Source of the DNA: Thermoactinomyces vulgaris
GTDB taxonomy: Bacteria > Bacillota > Bacilli > Thermoactinomycetales > Thermoactinomycetaceae
NCBI RefSeq assembly: GCF_003688725.1
Contig: NZ_REFP01000008.1
Location: forward strand, 496,001-560,000
Direction of reading: 5' to 3'
Length of the DNA: 64,000 bases
A program made the translations under genes and the position numbers. A model generated the notes under the pieces. That model saw nothing but the letters and a program-made list of their open reading frames with translations, ran no database searches and was not told the DNA's origin. This document shows, in pieces, positions 35,729-44,524 of this stretch (position 1 is the stretch's first letter; the number at the start of each line of letters is the position of its first letter).

Positions 35729-38077
35729 TTGCCTGAGCCCCGAGTAATTCAGAAATCATCTGAAAATTGCTATCATTTGGAGGATTTCCCCCGCCTTCCC
35801 GATGAAACCGATGATATCGGGAGATTTCGGCGGGCCATTCATGCAATGCCTTCCGGATCCCGGCTCATGGTTCCGCCCGGCCGTTATTTTTTGGAGGAGA
35901 TTTGCATTCGCAAACCGATTTCCATCTGTTTTGACAAAAAGGCGGTCGTGGAACCTGTGCACGTCAATGCCCCTTATATTTTGAAATGGGAGGGCGGGAC
36001 GGGTTACCATGATTATTGCCTCGCCCATGACCTGAAAAGAGGGGACCGGAGTTTTTGGATTTTGCAAACCCCGTGGGATATCAAAGCCGGAGACATGATT
36101 GCATTGACAGATGATTCCACGAGATGGTCGGACGGTCAAAAAAATGTGAATGTGGAAATCCATGAAATCAAAAGCATTCATCCGTCAGAACAAGAATTGC
36201 TCCAGGACGGCCTGAATGAAAAAAGTTGGGCCGGTCCGGTTTGGAATCACCAAAGCACGTTGGGCAGGAATGCTTCTTTTGCCTGGGATCCCGGGGAATC
36301 TGCTTTAAAAATGGAATTAAAACCGGTGACGGAACCGGGATATGTTTCCTTCGAACAGAAGGTTTTCGGGATCCAGGAAGGCGAACGGTATAATTTGCAG
36401 TTGATTTGCCGGGTGAAGACAAGCCGGTCGGTCACGGGAAGCTGTTATGTTGCTTGGTATGACAGACGGGATCAATTTCTTTCCCGCTCAAAAGTGAAGG
36501 AATTTGACCCGTTACATTGGCAGAGAATCGTGAACGGGAATCTGAAGGCGCCTTCCGGTGCGGCAGCGGCGCGGGTGATTGTTTCCGTCCATGCGTTAAA
36601 GCCGGGGGATTGCGGTACGCTTTGGGTAAAAGGGGTATCCTTTAAAAGCGCAGTGACCCGGATGGTCTTGAAAGACCGGGTCCGCCTCCCCAAGCGTGCT
36701 TCCGGCCAAAAAAATGTTTACAAGATCAACCCGCTCCGGTCCGTCTGCGTGGAAAATTTTTGTTATCGCTTAAAAGAAGGTTCCAGTAAAGGGTTTGGTA
36801 TTTTGGCCTTCAATATGCATGGGTTTTTCGTCCGGGGATTGAAAGGGGAAAGAGGGGCGGAATCGGCCATTCAAGTGCAGCGCAGCATGGATGTGACCGT
36901 GGAGGATTTTGATTTGAGGGATCCGCAGGTGGTGGGATCCGGTCAAGGTTACGGGATCCAATTCTACGGCGGAAACCGGAAGATTGTGGTCCGGAACGGA
37001 TATACCCGGCGGATGCGCCACAGTGTGGATTTAGAAGGGACTTTTGATGCATGGGTGGAGAATGTGGTGGACGAAAAAGGAAAAGGGGCTTCATTCATGA
37101 TCTCGCATAACGGCTGGTGTTCGGATATCACGTTTATCCACTGTCGGTCCGTCGACTCCGGTTCGTCGGGATTTGTTGCGGAAGCCCAAGGGGTGAAAGA
37201 TCCTTTCTCTTTGAAGCATCACAATATCCGGATTCTCCATTGCGAATGGCAACGCACACGCCGTCTCGCCGATCCCGTTTGCTATGGATTCGGCATTTGG
37301 CTGAAAGCGCCGGCGACCGGGAAAATCATGCATTTTAAGGCGATGTGCGGAAATGGCGAAAACCCCACGGCTCTTCAGGACAACGGGGCGATTCGGTTAC
37401 TCCCTGTCGGCAATGACCTTTTGGTCAAGCACGTGACAGGCGAAGGATTGAGGCGGGGGGTGTTGATCGCCTTCCCGTCGGCCGTTCCGGAGCAGGAATA
37501 CCCGGGGAAAATGGTGTTTCGCGACATCTGTTTGCGAAATTGCCGTACCGGCTTTTTGATCAATGACGGTGAGGGAAAAAGGGTGTTTCTTTATGATTTG
37601 AAGTTGGATCAAATCGATTCCTGGTTGTTTGAAGGAAACGGGCGGGGCAGTTACGAACAATTTGTGTTGGACGGATTGAAGGTGGTGCGTTCCGGCAAAG
37701 CCGGATTGATGCAGTCCAGGCCGCAGCCGGTCCAAGGTTCGGTGCTGCAGGGAAAGATTGCCCGCATTGTGTCGGATCAAAGGGGGGCGTTTTGTTCGCT
37801 GAAAAAAAATTGGGCGCTGTCTTTAACCGACTGTTTGTTAAAAGGAGACGGGGAGACCATTTGGTTTTCAGGAAAAATCAAAAACTCCTGCGCCCGGGGG
37901 ATTCCGGACGGGATTGTGGAGGGGCAGCGGTTAAAATTGGTTTCGTCCTCTCCGGATACGTTTACGGTGTTTTCGGACAACATTGCGGGGGGCAAGGGGC
38001 GCGGCATCACCCTGTCTCCCGACAAGCCGTCCGTTCTGTTGGTCTGGCAGGAGAAAAAGTGGATTCCTGTTCAATAA
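35729..38077 (+). CDS. Right-handed parallel beta-helix protein (pectate-lyase-3 type) with embedded carbohydrate-binding-like domain
   Basis: A 782-residue protein. Residues 20-80 read like the entry of pectate-lyase-3/polygalacturonase-like helices (DDIGRFRRAIHAMPSGS, VPPGRYFLEEICI). About 155-310 look like a jelly-roll carbohydrate-binding module inserted in the helix (ESALKMELKPVTEPGYVSF, CYVAWYDRRDQFLSRSK, GTLWVKGVSF). From 330 on come repeated beta-helix coils (GFFVRGLKGERG, RHSVDLEGTFDAWVEN, FIHCRSVDSGSSGF). No signal peptide is seen, which is odd for a sugar-active enzyme and allows a spore-surface or intracellular role. TTG 35729 is chosen because GGAGGTG lies 6 bases before it; ATG 35714 contains that site. 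Substrate unknown. Confidence 0.8.
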   Translation: MPEPRVIQKSSENCYHLEDFPRLPDETDDIGRFRRAIHAMPSGSRLMVPPGRYFLEEICIRKPISICFDKKAVVEPVHVNAPYILKWEGGTGYHDYCLAHDLKRGDRSFWILQTPWDIKAGDMIALTDDSTRWSDGQKNVNVEIHEIKSIHPSEQELLQDGLNEKSWAGPVWNHQSTLGRNASFAWDPGESALKMELKPVTEPGYVSFEQKVFGIQEGERYNLQLICRVKTSRSVTGSCYVAWYDRRDQFLSRSKVKEFDPLHWQRIVNGNLKAPSGAAAARVIVSVHALKPGDCGTLWVKGVSFKSAVTRMVLKDRVRLPKRASGQKNVYKINPLRSVCVENFCYRLKEGSSKGFGILAFNMHGFFVRGLKGERGAESAIQVQRSMDVTVEDFDLRDPQVVGSGQGYGIQFYGGNRKIVVRNGYTRRMRHSVDLEGTFDAWVENVVDEKGKGASFMISHNGWCSDITFIHCRSVDSGSSGFVAEAQGVKDPFSLKHHNIRILHCEWQRTRRLADPVCYGFGIWLKAPATGKIMHFKAMCGNGENPTALQDNGAIRLLPVGNDLLVKHVTGEGLRRGVLIAFPSAVPEQEYPGKMVFRDICLRNCRTGFLINDGEGKRVFLYDLKLDQIDSWLFEGNGRGSYEQFVLDGLKVVRSGKAGLMQSRPQPVQGSVLQGKIARIVSDQRGAFCSLKKNWALSLTDCLLKGDGETIWFSGKIKNSCARGIPDGIVEGQRLKLVSSSPDTFTVFSDNIAGGKGRGITLSPDKPSVLLVWQEKKWIPVQ

Positions 38078-38154
38078 AATTGAGAAAAAATATGTTAATA
38101 TTTTATGGTGTCTGTTTGGGGTATGGATCAAAGAATCAGAATTAGAAAGTGTGA

Positions 38155-38373
38155 GTGAAAATCAAAACAAAGCAAAAAACCGTAGATTTGGACAAATTGG
38201 AAGAGACGAGCAAGAATCCCATGGTGAAGGAGTACGGCGTGACTTGGACGTTATACAAATGTGAGACATGTAAATATTTAGAAGCGCATGGTAAAAGTTT
38301 TCGTTGCAGTCACCGCAAAGGACGCCACTATCCCAGTTGGGATGCTTGCGGCTTATATCGTCCGCGCTCTTAA
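38155..38373 (+). CDS. Small four-cysteine protein, function unknown
   Basis: A 72-residue protein starting at GTG 38155, not recognised. Cysteines at 36, 39, 51 and 65 (YKCETCKYLE, FRCSHRKG, WDACGLYRP) could hold zinc or an iron-sulfur cluster. Basic N-terminus, no signal peptide. The ribosome binding site is weak (GAAAGTGTGA). Its stop codon is part of the terminator that follows. Confidence 0.55.
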   Translation: MKIKTKQKTVDLDKLEETSKNPMVKEYGVTWTLYKCETCKYLEAHGKSFRCSHRKGRHYPSWDACGLYRPRS

Positions 38374-38398
38374 AACTCTCGCAAAAAGCGAGAGTTTT
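38372..38398. terminator. Bidirectional terminator
   Basis: AAAACTCTCGC (38372-38382), AAAAA loop, GCGAGAGTTTT (38388-38398). It serves the small Cys protein and the convergent glycosyltransferase gene. Confidence 0.92.
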
Positions 38399-38401
38399 TC
38401 C

Positions 38402-39517
38402 TTATAAGTAATCCATGACAATTTGTGCGCCATGGATGGCGGAGCCGGGTTTTCCGACAAGGGTTGCATTGGTCTGCATTTCTTGGAGGGGATCCGGGTG
38501 TTCGATCAAATAGGTGAGTTGTTTGGGTAAATGTTGCGGTTGGTCTTCCCGGATAGCCACTTGCTTGTTCAGCAAAAAACGGCTGTTTTTTTCTTCCTGG
38601 CCGGGGATCGGTTTGCAGATGACCATGGGGAGTCCGGTGGCCAAGGCTTCTGAACTCGTCATTCCGCCTGGTTTGGTGACGATGAAATCCGATGCGCACA
38701 TAAAATCAACCATGTTATGCACAAACGGGAAGAGATGGACATGGGAGAGGTTTTTCAGTTCCCGGGATAATTCCTTATATAACGGTTGATTGTTTCCGGT
38801 GATGATGAGCAATTGATAATCTTGTCTCAAAGCCATGTTTTTTAATGCGTCCAGACAAGAGTAAAACGGCCCGATTCCGCTTCCGCCGCCCATCAGCAAG
38901 ATCGTAAAGCGGTCGGGAGAAACGCCGATCTGTTTTCGCGCTTCCTTTTTCTCTTTTTGTTCCGTGAAAAAAGCCGGGTTGATGGGAATGCCTGTGCTGT
39001 AGAGATCGGCCTGGCTTCCTTTTTTTCGGATCTTCAGCCCGATTTCTTCATGTGCGGTAATATAAAAATCAACTGCGGGATGAATCCAGAAGCTGTGAAC
39101 ATCAAAGTCGGTCACCACGCCACCCAACCGAAAGCGGCTGCAGGAAGTATGGCTTTTCAAGTAGGCGCAGGCGCTCAAGCAAAAGGCATGCGTACAGATG
39201 ATCACCTGTGGTTTTAATCCCTCGATGAGAGTCCGGAGTTTATGAGCCACAAATTTTCCCATCGGGTCCCGAAACAGTTTGCTGAACCGGGAATCCCATT
39301 GATAGCAAGCGCCCCAGAGGTTCGGGGCATAGCGCAACGTCTGCAAATAGCTTTTTTTGATCAATGATTTCAACTGCTTGCTGATCATTGGCAGGATGGA
39401 AACGATTTGAACTTCACTGCTTGGATATTCAAGTTCAATCCCTTTCTTTAATGAGCTGGCGGCGCTGTAGTGACCATAACCGGCAACGGTTTCGGTTAAA
39501 ATGAGGATTTTGTCCAT
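38402..39517 (-). CDS. UgtP-like diacylglycerol/MGDG-type glycosyltransferase
   Basis: A 371-residue GT28-type glycosyltransferase with the N-terminal MGDG-synthase domain (ILILTETVAGYGHYSAASSL; YAPNLWGACYQWDSRF) and the C-terminal sugar-nucleotide domain (ILLMGGGSGIGPF, FIVTKPGGMTSSEALA, PIPGQEEKNSRFL). Such enzymes glucosylate diacylglycerol at the inner leaflet to make glycolipids and the lipoteichoic acid anchor. It has no membrane helix. GGAGAGTG precedes the ATG by about 9 bases. A GC-rich leader that looks like a transcription attenuator lies upstream. Donor sugar and acceptor are inferred from the family. Confidence 0.88.
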   Translation of the reverse strand: MDKILILTETVAGYGHYSAASSLKKGIELEYPSSEVQIVSILPMISKQLKSLIKKSYLQTLRYAPNLWGACYQWDSRFSKLFRDPMGKFVAHKLRTLIEGLKPQVIICTHAFCLSACAYLKSHTSCSRFRLGGVVTDFDVHSFWIHPAVDFYITAHEEIGLKIRKKGSQADLYSTGIPINPAFFTEQKEKKEARKQIGVSPDRFTILLMGGGSGIGPFYSCLDALKNMALRQDYQLLIITGNNQPLYKELSRELKNLSHVHLFPFVHNMVDFMCASDFIVTKPGGMTSSEALATGLPMVICKPIPGQEEKNSRFLLNKQVAIREDQPQHLPKQLTYLIEHPDPLQEMQTNATLVGKPGSAIHGAQIVMDYL

Positions 39518-39596
39518 GGCTCAGTCACTCTCCAAATCCGTTTTAATCCTTCTTTCAACATTAATACCCGCTGAGCAAGCAAAGTCCTTTCCGTCT

Positions 39597-39723
39597 GAAA
39601 AAAATTATCCGGACCGGCAGGCGGCATCCGGGTCCGAATCCGCGTATATAAAACGGTCGGATCCCGGAAGGGGCGGGGCGACGCCCGTTGCAGAGATCTT
39701 TCCGACGGGGTGGTCCGGACCCG
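39597..39723 (-). promoter_or_regulatory. Apparent transcription attenuator in the leader of the glycosyltransferase gene
   Basis: On the minus strand three segments can pair in two exclusive ways. ATTCGGACC (39639-39631) pairs with GGTCCGGAT (39615-39607) and is followed by AATTTTTTT, an intrinsic terminator about 80 bases before the start codon. Alternatively CGGGTCCG (39723-39716) pairs with CGGACCCG (39636-39629), which would break the terminator. The stretch between holds another small stem (GGGC/GCCC). The segment is GC-rich, has no convincing gene, and stands out from its AT-rich surroundings. The sensed signal is unknown; I could not match it to a known riboswitch class. Confidence 0.6.
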
Positions 39724-39879
39724 AAATATGTTATTACCTTTATCTGTATTGATTAAACCCGTGCATCATTGGGTATTGGGCAAAAGCGGCCGGGGATGTG
39801 ACGATGAACGCAATCATGTGTTCTATTTTCTCTTTAACATAGAAAATTATTCAAATAGAAAGAAAGCCGGGGCATAAAA

Positions 39880-39916
39880 AAAGAACCCTGCATGGTTCAT
39901 GGATGCAGGGTTCTTT
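39880..39916 (-). terminator. Terminator of the TolB-like gene
   Basis: AAAGAACCCTGCAT and ATGCAGGGTTCTTT form a perfect 14-bp stem; on the minus strand T7 follows. Confidence 0.92.
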
Positions 39917-39924
39917 GCGGGCTT

Positions 39925-40878
39925 TTAATCCAACAAAAAGTTTTTGACTTTTTTCAAAAATCCTTCTTCCTGTTCACTCACGTTGAGTGTTTTCCATTCG
40001 GAAGGGGTGGCATATTTGACCTGCATTTGGAGCATCTTTTTGTTGGAGCCGTCTTTATTCATGATGTAAAAAGAGCTGGAGTCTTTCTCTTTTTCATTTT
40101 CTTCGTTGATGGTGAACAAAATTTGTTTCCCGTCTTCCGACCAAACGGCCCCGGAAGCGGCTTTGTCAAGATCCGCCGTGATGTTTCGGGCCTGTTTGGT
40201 GGCCAGATTCATGACATAAATGTCGGTTTGTCCGTTTTGGCTTTTTTCAAACAAAACCGATTTTCCATCGGGTGAAAAATGCGGGGAATACTCAGAGGAT
40301 TCCTGATCATTTTGGCCGGTTAAAGGCGAAATCTGGCTGCCGTCGGCGTTCATGATGAAAAGGCCGGTATTCCCGTCTTTATCCGTGGAATGGAAAACGA
40401 TTTTTTTCCCATCCGGAGACCAGTCCGGGCTGGAATGAAAGACTCCGTCTTCGGCTTCGGTAAGCTGTGTCACTTTTTTGGCTTCCAACTCGATGGTGTA
40501 TAAGTTTCCGTCGCTCCTTGCAAAGACAATTTTTTCCCCGTCGGGAGAAAAGCGTGGGGAAGAATCGAAATGGGGAAATTTGCTGCGGGTGAGACGGACT
40601 GCGTTTTTCCCGCTGCTGTCGGCAACATAGACGCTGTCATGCTTAATATAAGTAATCATGTCACCGGAAGGAGAGACATCGACGGAATTTCCCGAAGTGA
40701 TCCGTTTGGTTTGCAAAGTTTCAGGGTTGAATTGATAAATGCTCTGCGTATGTAAACCGCCACTGAACAAAATGGTGCCGGGTTGTGTTTCTTGATTGGC
40801 ATAAACCGGCAGAGCAAGAGAGGTGGAAAGAATGAGTGCCCCCATCACCCCTGTTACTTTTTTGGAAATTTTTTTCAT
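39925..40878 (-). CDS. Secreted TolB-like beta-propeller protein
   Basis: A 317-residue protein with a Sec signal peptide (MKKISKKVTGVMGALILS, cleavage probably after PVYA). It is built of TolB/PD40 repeats: FDSSPRFSPDGEKIVFARS, HSSPDWSPDGKKIVFHSTD, YSPHFSPDGKSVLFEKS and AVWSEDGKQILF are four of them. Such propellers bind proteins or peptides outside the membrane. There is no Pal or tol cluster here, as expected for a Firmicute. AGAAAGGAGAG precedes the ATG; a TATAAT at 40914-40919 (minus strand) may be the -10 box. Confidence 0.85.
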   Translation of the reverse strand: MKKISKKVTGVMGALILSTSLALPVYANQETQPGTILFSGGLHTQSIYQFNPETLQTKRITSGNSVDVSPSGDMITYIKHDSVYVADSSGKNAVRLTRSKFPHFDSSPRFSPDGEKIVFARSDGNLYTIELEAKKVTQLTEAEDGVFHSSPDWSPDGKKIVFHSTDKDGNTGLFIMNADGSQISPLTGQNDQESSEYSPHFSPDGKSVLFEKSQNGQTDIYVMNLATKQARNITADLDKAASGAVWSEDGKQILFTINEENEKEKDSSSFYIMNKDGSNKKMLQMQVKYATPSEWKTLNVSEQEEGFLKKVKNFLLD

Positions 40879-41011
40879 GGATTCTCTCCTTTCTGGTACC
40901 GCATTTAAAAATTATTATAAAGGATTTTTTTATGTTTGCGGATGTTTGTTGCAAAATTTACAAATATTTTTTCTCATATTTTCATTTTGTTTTCATAGAG
41001 AAAAATTTTGT

Positions 41012-41040
41012 TTGATTTCTGTCTATGCATTCGCTAGACT
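41012..41040 (+). promoter_or_regulatory. Promoter of hemZ
   Basis: TTGATT (41012-41017), 17-base spacer, TAGACT (41035-41040). Confidence 0.55.
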
Positions 41041-41071
41041 GTGTAAAGAAATTGGAAAGAAAAAGGAGGAT

Positions 41072-41098
41072 ATGCATCGGAAACCGGATGCAGGATGA
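41072..41098 (+). CDS. Eight-residue leader peptide overlapping hemZ
   Basis: AAAAGGAGGAT, the only strong ribosome binding site in front of hemZ, is placed for the ATG at 41072, not for hemZ. That ATG opens a frame MHRKPDAG whose TGA (41096-41098) overlaps the hemZ ATG (41095) as ATGA. The geometry suggests hemZ is translated by coupling to this mini-gene. No property of the peptide itself suggests a function. Confidence 0.4.
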   Translation: MHRKPDAG

Positions 41099-42615
41099 AC
41101 ATGAAAACGTTCGTGATTTCAGGTCTCAAACCGGAATTTTTTCGGGATATTGAACTGATTGCTCAATTGTTTTTTGAAAAAGTCCGTGTCATCGACAGGG
41201 ACGAAGAACAAAACGGTGATTATTTTCTGGCTTTTTCCATCCATGAAGGAAAGCCGGTGGAAGTAAACATCCGGCTCGAAGATTTAAAGAGCCGCCAATG
41301 CCATGAATCTTTTCACCAACGCGAAGTGGAAGCGGAAGTGGAAGGAAAGGAATATGTGAAACGGGTCCGGCAAGCGGTGAAATATGTGTTTTTGGAAGTC
41401 ATGGAAAAAGCGACCGGAATTGATCAGCCTTGGGGGATCCTGACGGGCATCCGTCCGGTCAAATTGTTCCATTCATTTTTGCAACAAGGCTTTTCCGAAG
41501 AAGAAGCGGCGCAAAAATTGCAAAAAGATTATTTGCTGCATCCGGAAAAGACGGAGATTCTGGCGGAAATTGCCCGGCGCCAAAAAAGCGTTTTGCCCGA
41601 TTTATATGATCTGGACCGGGAAGTCAGCATATATATCGGCATCCCGTTTTGTCCGACCAAATGCGCGTATTGCACATTTCCCGCTTATGCCATTCAAGGG
41701 AGAAACGGAACCGTCGAAGATTTTTTGGCAGGTCTTCATGAAGAAATCAAAGCGGTTGGCAAGTGGTTGGAAGAAAAACAGTTGAAGGTAACCACCATTT
41801 ACTTTGGCGGGGGGACGCCGACGTCCATATCCGTCCCGCAAATGGATGGTCTCTTCCGGCTGTTGAAAAAGCACATCCCGCATTATGAAAACGTGCGTGA
41901 GTTGAATGTGGAAGCCGGGCGGCCGGACACGTTGGATGAAGCGATGCTGGATCTTTTGAAATCTTGGAACGTGGACCGGATCAGCATTAACCCGCAAAGT
42001 TTCAAAGAGGAAACCTTGAAATGGATCGGCCGGCACCATACAGTGAAAGAAACCTTGGACAAATACCGGCTCGCACGGGAGAAAGGATTTACAAACATCA
42101 ATATGGATTTGATCATCGGGCTCCCGGGAGAAGATATACAAACGTTCCGGGAAACCCTGAAGACCATGGGGGAATTGAAACCGGAATCGGTGACCGTTCA
42201 CACCCTTTCCTTCAAAAGAGGTTCGGTGATGACGCAAAACAAAGACAAATATCAAGTGGCCGGGCGCGAAGAAACGAGAACCATGGTGAAGTTGGCGCGG
42301 GAGTGGGCCAAAGCCTCCGGATATGTTCCGTACTATTTGTACAGGCAAAAAAATATCCTGGGAAACCAGGAAAATGTCGGGTATGCATTGCCCGGGCAGG
42401 AAAATATGTACAACATTATCATTATGGAAGAACGGCAAACGATCATCGGATTGGGATGCGGGGCCGTCAGCAAAATCGTTTCTCCGCATACGGGACGGAT
42501 CACGCGTTTTTCCAATCCCAAAGAACCCAAGGCCTATATTGATTCCTTTGCCCGCTATCTGGATCAAAAGATCCGTCACTTGGATGAAATCTACGGTCAA
42601 ACCGGTTCCCTTTAA
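41095..42615 (+). CDS. hemZ: Oxygen-independent coproporphyrinogen III dehydrogenase-like radical SAM protein HemZ
   Basis: A 506-residue radical SAM protein of the HemZ type, involved in anaerobic heme synthesis in Bacillus. An N-terminal domain of about 170 residues (specific to HemZ; contains GILTGIRPVKLFHSF) precedes the radical SAM core with the [4Fe-4S] motif CPTKCAYC near 186-193, then YFGGGTPTSI, VEAGRPDTL, INMDLIIGLPGED and a HemN-like C-terminus. Length is that of HemZ, longer than HemN. Start ATG 41095 (ATG 41101 possible) overlaps a mini-frame. It is monocistronic, with a hairpin (AAGAGGG/CCCTCTT, 42627-42647) after it. Confidence 0.9.
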   Translation: MNMKTFVISGLKPEFFRDIELIAQLFFEKVRVIDRDEEQNGDYFLAFSIHEGKPVEVNIRLEDLKSRQCHESFHQREVEAEVEGKEYVKRVRQAVKYVFLEVMEKATGIDQPWGILTGIRPVKLFHSFLQQGFSEEEAAQKLQKDYLLHPEKTEILAEIARRQKSVLPDLYDLDREVSIYIGIPFCPTKCAYCTFPAYAIQGRNGTVEDFLAGLHEEIKAVGKWLEEKQLKVTTIYFGGGTPTSISVPQMDGLFRLLKKHIPHYENVRELNVEAGRPDTLDEAMLDLLKSWNVDRISINPQSFKEETLKWIGRHHTVKETLDKYRLAREKGFTNINMDLIIGLPGEDIQTFRETLKTMGELKPESVTVHTLSFKRGSVMTQNKDKYQVAGREETRTMVKLAREWAKASGYVPYYLYRQKNILGNQENVGYALPGQENMYNIIIMEERQTIIGLGCGAVSKIVSPHTGRITRFSNPKEPKAYIDSFARYLDQKIRHLDEIYGQTGSL

Positions 42616-42659
42616 TGGCGGAGGCGAAGAGGGTGTCCCGCCCTCTTTGGCCTTCTGAA

Positions 42660-43007
42660 TCATTCGCAGATCAAACAGGAAAGCCAACGATAAACCCCTT
42701 GGCAGTCGGTACCCCGTTTAAATTCCAATTCATAGGTTTTCCCTTTGGTCCTGATTTCCAAGACATGTGCGCGGTTCCAGAACCCTTTGACATACAGCCC
42801 GATGCTGTCGATGCGTGAATACGGGATGGAAAGAATCCCTTTTTCCCTTCCGAAGAGGGTCCGGTCGATCAAGACGATCCGCCGGGTGGTCAGGACAACC
42901 ATATCGAGCAGCAACCCGTAAGTATATATGGTTTCTTCACCCTCATACAGCCATTTTTGTATTTGTTCCCAATGCTTTGCGGAATTTTCAACACGGTTTT
43001 TTTCCAT
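42660..43007 (-). CDS. PH-domain-like protein
   Basis: A 115-residue cytoplasmic protein with the bacterial pleckstrin-homology-type pattern: GEETIYTYGLLLDMVVLTTR, RIVLIDRTLFGREKG, ILSIPYSRIDSIGL and LEIRTKGKTYELEF. Such small PH proteins are widespread in Firmicutes and their role is mostly unknown; some respond to envelope stress. ATG 43007 is preferred since GGGGAGG lies upstream of it and inside the longer frame that begins at 43037. The C-terminus ends WLSCLICE. Confidence 0.7.
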   Translation of the reverse strand: MEKNRVENSAKHWEQIQKWLYEGEETIYTYGLLLDMVVLTTRRIVLIDRTLFGREKGILSIPYSRIDSIGLYVKGFWNRAHVLEIRTKGKTYELEFKRGTDCQGVYRWLSCLICE

Positions 43008-43083
43008 CTTTCCAGCATCCTCCCCTTCATTCATCATAGCCGGAATTTTTCCATTTCAACCGGTACGACGCCTGATAAAAAAA

Positions 43084-43106
43084 GATCCACCTTTTTAAGA
43101 TGGATC
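43084..43106 (-). terminator. Terminator of nhaC
   Basis: On the minus strand GATCCA and TGGATC, with inner CTT/AAG pairing, are followed by T7. Confidence 0.8.
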
Positions 43107-43129
43107 GGACTCTTCGGGTTTTCCGCGAT

Positions 43130-44524
43130 TCATTCCTCTTTCCGGTTTAAACCGGCCACTTTGACACCCAGGACGGCCAACAGGATCCCGATGACGGGAA
43201 CTGTATAATTGAAAATCGCGTAGGGAGCATATTGAAAGGTGTTCACGCCCAAGGTGGAGGTGATGAAAACACCGCAAGTGTTCCATGGCACCAGTGCGGA
43301 TGTGACCGTGCCCCCGTCTTCCAGCGCACGGGACAGGTTTTTGGAATGAAGGTTTCTTTTTTTGTAAGCGCTTGCAAACATGCGGCTCGGAAGCAGAATG
43401 GAAATATATTGTTCCGCGGCGGTGACATTGGTGACAAAGCTTGAAAGAATGGTGGTTGGAATCAGGCTTTTTGCCGATTTGGCCAATTTCAGGATTTGAT
43501 TGACAAGGGCTTTTTGCATGCCGGTGGATTCCATGATTCCCCCGAATGTCATGGCCACAATGGTCAGGGAGACGGTATACATCATGCTCTCGATTCCGCC
43601 GCGGTTAAACAATTCATCGACCCATGCCTGTCCCGATTCAATGGTGTAGCCGTCATACATGGCCCGGATCGCATCGCCGGCCGGATCTCCCTGGACAAAG
43701 ACCTGGCAGATGAATCCCGACAAAACCCCCACCGCCAAAGCAGGCAACGCCGGAACTTTTTTGGCCACCAGAAAAATGACCAGCATGGGAACCAATAAGA
43801 GCCAGGGCGAAATGACAAAATGTTTTTCCAAAGTGGAAATCATGGTCTGGATATTTCCATCCTGGATGTTGTGGGCGCTGAACTGCATTCCTGCAAAAAA
43901 ATAGAAGGACAGCGCGATGACAAGTCCCGGAATGGTGGTGTAAAACATATGCCGGATATGTTCGAACAAATCGGTTTCCGTCACCCCCGAAGCCAAATTG
44001 GTTGTATCGGAAAGTGGGGACATTTTATCGCCGAAATAGGCTCCGGATATGATGGCTCCCGCCACGAAAGGGGCCGGAATGCCCATGCTGATCCCGATTC
44101 CCATGCCGGCGACGCCGATGGTCCCCATCGTGGACCAGGAACTGCCGATCGCAAGGGACACGACACAACAGATCAAACAGATGCTGACCAGAAAGAGGGA
44201 AGGGGTCATGATCTTCAGTCCGTAATAAATCAAAGAGGCGATAATTCCTCCGCCGATCCAAGTGGCGATGATCAGTCCGACCAGAATGATAATTAACATG
44301 GCGGGTAAAGCCAGGCGGATGCCTTGATACATCCCTTCCTCCATATTCTTCCATGAATGGCCGTGAAAGTGTGCGACCAGTCCGGCCGTGATGGTGCCGA
44401 CGATCAGCGGGATGTGGGGGGTTCCTTCAAACCGGATGATCGTAACGGCCATGGTGACGATCATCACCAGAAGCGGGAACAATGCCCAAAGAAACGGAAT
44501 ATCCTGTTGCTTGGAATGCTTCAT
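43130..44524 (-). CDS. nhaC: NhaC-family Na+/H+ antiporter
   Basis: A 464-residue membrane protein of the NhaC family (about 12 helices), exchanging Na+ for H+; the Bacillus relative MleN is a malate/lactate-coupled antiporter. Seen: MTPSLFLVSICLICCVVSLA followed by IGSSWSTMGTIGVAGMGIG, GAIISGAYFGDKMSPLSDTT (the family signature) and TFGGIMESTGMQKAL. The tail is short and charged (GLNRKEE). AAAGGAGGAAG precedes the ATG. Exact substrates cannot be decided from sequence alone. Confidence 0.9.
   Translation of the reverse strand: MKHSKQQDIPFLWALFPLLVMIVTMAVTIIRFEGTPHIPLIVGTITAGLVAHFHGHSWKNMEEGMYQGIRLALPAMLIIILVGLIIATWIGGGIIASLIYYGLKIMTPSLFLVSICLICCVVSLAIGSSWSTMGTIGVAGMGIGISMGIPAPFVAGAIISGAYFGDKMSPLSDTTNLASGVTETDLFEHIRHMFYTTIPGLVIALSFYFFAGMQFSAHNIQDGNIQTMISTLEKHFVISPWLLLVPMLVIFLVAKKVPALPALAVGVLSGFICQVFVQGDPAGDAIRAMYDGYTIESGQAWVDELFNRGGIESMMYTVSLTIVAMTFGGIMESTGMQKALVNQILKLAKSAKSLIPTTILSSFVTNVTAAEQYISILLPSRMFASAYKKRNLHSKNLSRALEDGGTVTSALVPWNTCGVFITSTLGVNTFQYAPYAIFNYTVPVIGILLAVLGVKVAGLNRKEE

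Noticed and set aside
39628-39645. tRNA-like GGGTCCGAATCC, similar to a T-loop
   Set aside because: No acceptor stem, D-arm or anticodon arm can be drawn around it. The pairing is better explained by the attenuator.
39501-39752. 83-codon plus-strand frame upstream of the TolB-like gene
   Set aside because: It starts antisense to the glycosyltransferase gene, runs through the attenuator hairpins, and has no good ribosome binding site.
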